Assembly: GCA_021779655.1 (NCBI GenBank)
Contig: JAJYAF010000112.1
Location: 1-6,985 of the forward strand
Length of the DNA: 6,985 nt
Direction: 5' to 3'
Origin: Pseudomonadota bacterium
GTDB taxonomy: Bacteria > Pseudomonadota > Alphaproteobacteria > Acetobacterales > Acetobacteraceae
Shown: piece by piece, positions 5,531-6,985 of the stretch
How the letters are laid out: each line of letters opens with the position of its first letter
Position numbering within the stretch: the first letter of the stretch is position 1
The notes under the pieces: model-generated
Told to the model about the DNA's origin: nothing
Seen by the model: the letters and a program-made list of their open reading frames with translations, nothing else
Database searches by the model: none
Translations under genes and position numbers: made by a program

Positions 5531-6985
5531 ATGCTGACCTATCGCACCGGCGCAGTAGGGGCACCGGGTGCAGCGCAGTTCATGAGCGAGCATCTATTGC
5601 AGCAGACCTTGTCCCCGGAAATGGCGGCGATGGCGGAATATTACGAGCAGGGCGTGACGCCGCCGACGCTCGCCGATGCTGCCGCCTCGCGTTATGGCCG
5701 GTTCATCGTAAGTGGCGCGCCCTTGGCGGCGGATACGCTGGATGGGCTGGTGCAAGCGGAAGTGGCCCGCCTCGCCGAGAGCGGCCTATCTCGCGGCCAG
5801 GGCCTGGAACAAGACGGGGATGAGTTGATTTTACATTCCGTCGCGGCCCTCGCGGCCCTCGCGGTGGCGGGGCTGGCGGGCCGGGACGAGGCGCTGGCCT
5901 GTCTGGTGCGTATGTTGGGAATTGGCCCTGGTTTCGGCATCGGCGAAGCCGGTGGCGTGGACAGCGCGGGTGCCACTGCCGCCGAGGGCATGGCTAGTCG
6001 TCTGGACGCCGCAATGGCCGCGGTCGCGAGCACGCCCGACCGCAGCAGCGCCACGGCAGCGCCGAGGCGGGACATGAACCCGCTCCTGGCGCGGCGGCTG
6101 GGGATTGATTTGCGGCGTGGGCTGAAGCCCGATGAGGTGGCGTGTTTGCTTAACGGCCAGCGCGCCGATGGCGGCGCCATCGAGGGGAAGGTGCGGCGCG
6201 CCTCGAGTCTGCCCCTGGCGCAGATTTTTGGGCTGGATGCGGCGCAGGTGCCGACACGGGCGCAGTTGGAGCAGATGCTGGCGGGGCGTAAGGCCAACGG
6301 CGAGGCGTTGCCTGCCGAGGAAGCCGAACGCGCGTGGCGGCGGTTGCTCTCGGGCCTGGGCGTCAAAGACAAAACACCTTCCCCCGCACAACGGGCGCAT
6401 ATTCTGGCCGGGCGGGATGCCGAGGGACGGGAGGTGAGTGCGCGCCAGTACCGAACCTTGCTTGAAGCCGCCAAGATGCGGATCGGCTATATTGATCTGA
6501 CCTTCTCCGCGCCCAAATCCCTCTCCATCGCCTGGGCCTTTGCCCCCACCAAAGCCGAACAGGCGATGCTGCGTCAGGCGCATCGGGACGCGATCGACAA
6601 TGTCATGGCGGTCATCGAACGGGAAATCGGCCGGGCCTCGATCGGCGATGCGGCCAAGCGAGGTTATGAGGCCGGTTCCATTGGCTGGGTGTCGTTCGAC
6701 CATTACGCGGCGCGGCCGACGGTTGAGATCGTGCGGGCGGATGAGCATGGGGAGCCGGTGACGGAATTGCACACGCTCACCGGAACGCAGGGCCGGGCGC
6801 CGGGCGATATGCAGATGCACACCCATGTCGCGCTGTTCAACGTCGTAGAGACGCCGAGCGGGCGGGTGGGCAGCATCAACCTCGCCTTGCTTGAAGGGCG
6901 GATCCATGAATGGGGCGCGCTGTATCAGGCCTATCTCGCCAATCATCTGCGCGCCCATGGCGTGGCCTTGGAGCTCGATGCCCGC
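5531..6985 (+). CDS. MobF-family (TrwC-like) conjugative relaxase, 3' truncated by window
   Basis: DNA-nicking relaxase that cleaves oriT and stays bound to the transferred strand. The frame is open for 485 codons to the window edge; in MobF proteins a helicase domain normally follows. The N-terminus MLTYRTGAVG leads to MAEYYEQG (Y37, Y38), which resembles the TrwC tyrosine motif ASYYEDG. The core starts late: GYIDLTFSAPKSLSIAW (319-335) matches the TrwC DLTFSAPKSVS block. WVSFDHYAAR (H391) resembles TrwC FRHETSR, and GDMQMHTHVALFNVV carries the HxH metal pair (H430, H432). LYQAYLANHLRAHGV matches the next TrwC block. Between tyrosines and core lie an Ala-rich stretch (about 85-185) and three copies of an LxGxxAxG motif. 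The start abuts the preceding stop (TGAATG) with GAGGG 7 nt upstream. Family is firm; the symbol is left open because domain architecture differs from R388 TrwC. Confidence 0.94.
   Translation, partial: MLTYRTGAVGAPGAAQFMSEHLLQQTLSPEMAAMAEYYEQGVTPPTLADAAASRYGRFIVSGAPLAADTLDGLVQAEVARLAESGLSRGQGLEQDGDELILHSVAALAALAVAGLAGRDEALACLVRMLGIGPGFGIGEAGGVDSAGATAAEGMASRLDAAMAAVASTPDRSSATAAPRRDMNPLLARRLGIDLRRGLKPDEVACLLNGQRADGGAIEGKVRRASSLPLAQIFGLDAAQVPTRAQLEQMLAGRKANGEALPAEEAERAWRRLLSGLGVKDKTPSPAQRAHILAGRDAEGREVSARQYRTLLEAAKMRIGYIDLTFSAPKSLSIAWAFAPTKAEQAMLRQAHRDAIDNVMAVIEREIGRASIGDAAKRGYEAGSIGWVSFDHYAARPTVEIVRADEHGEPVTELHTLTGTQGRAPGDMQMHTHVALFNVVETPSGRVGSINLALLEGRIHEWGALYQAYLANHLRAHGVALELDAR
6128..6436 (+). 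repeat. Three spaced copies of an LxGxxAxG motif inside the relaxase
   Basis: Protein-level repeat within the relaxase. Copies are PDEVACLLNGQRADGGAI (residues 200-217), RAQLEQMLAGRKANGEAL (243-260) and PAQRAHILAGRDAEGREV (285-302). The aligned glycines G209, G252 and G294 give a period of 42-43 residues. The pattern is a short helix, then L(L/A)(N/A)G(Q/R)-x-A-x-G. R388 TrwC, as I recall it, has one equivalent (ELLAGNIGEGHRI) just before its DLTFSAPKS block, so this protein seems to carry two extra copies. DNA identity between copies is low, so the duplication is old or the motif is under functional constraint. Confidence 0.7.

Noticed and set aside
5080..5823. 247-codon + strand frame overlapping the coiled-coil gene and the relaxase start
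   Set aside because: The product is Arg/Gly-rich and irregular, and it conflicts with two better-supported frames that join at TGA-ATG.
5831..6958. 375-codon antisense open frame opposite the relaxase
   Set aside because: The + strand frame has clear MobF motifs (DLTFSAPKS, HTH); the antisense product is low-complexity and lacks a recognisable fold.
1..6985. CRISPR array, tRNA, rRNA, insertion sequence or attachment site
   Set aside because: No regularly spaced identical repeats, tRNA-like cloverleaf, transposase frame or terminal inverted repeats were seen; nearly all bases are explained by transfer genes.

Overview
The window is a compact, single-strand stretch of conjugation genes, with everything coding on the + strand. 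By eye it is GC-rich, roughly 60% or a little more. Codon usage (third-position G/C) and the protein types point to an alphaproteobacterium, of the kind whose plasmids or integrative elements carry P-type (VirB/Trw-like) type IV secretion systems. The genus cannot be fixed from this sequence. The density of transfer genes and the absence of housekeeping genes suggest a conjugative plasmid or an integrative conjugative element rather than core chromosome.

Layout, left to right. Positions 3-740 hold the 3' part of virB9 (outer-membrane core protein), cut by the window's left edge. Positions 737-1942 are virB10 (envelope-spanning scaffold), 1932-2972 are virB11 (traffic ATPase) and 2976-4841 are virD4 (coupling protein). 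Two small genes follow, at 4846-5070 and 5123-5530; they match no family I recognise, and the second looks like a coiled-coil protein. Positions 5531-6985 are the 5' part of a large MobF (TrwC-type) relaxase gene, cut by the right edge. Genes overlap or nearly touch everywhere (4 nt overlap, 11 nt overlap, 3 nt gap, 4 nt gap, 52 nt gap, then a stop codon directly abutting a start). This indicates one polycistronic unit with translational coupling. I see no convincing promoter or terminator inside the window.

How the parts fit. VirB9 and VirB10 (with a VirB7 presumably encoded outside) form the core channel, VirB11 powers assembly and substrate switching, and VirD4 brings the relaxase-DNA complex to the channel. 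The relaxase nicks oriT and is piloted through with the strand. The two small proteins lie between coupling protein and relaxase, where accessory relaxosome factors could be expected, but nothing in their sequence proves that role.

The most notable points are in the relaxase. It has about 240 residues more than TrwC between the N-terminal tyrosine motif and the catalytic core, and this region contains three copies of a short motif spaced about 42 residues apart. It also has an expanded gap between the first putative metal-binding histidine and the HxH pair. The coupling protein has a non-canonical P-loop (GSGGYKTT). The only non-coding stretch is 5071-5122, which contains a small inverted repeat and an imperfect direct repeat; it is a weak oriT or regulatory candidate. 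No stretch longer than 300 bases lacks a gene.
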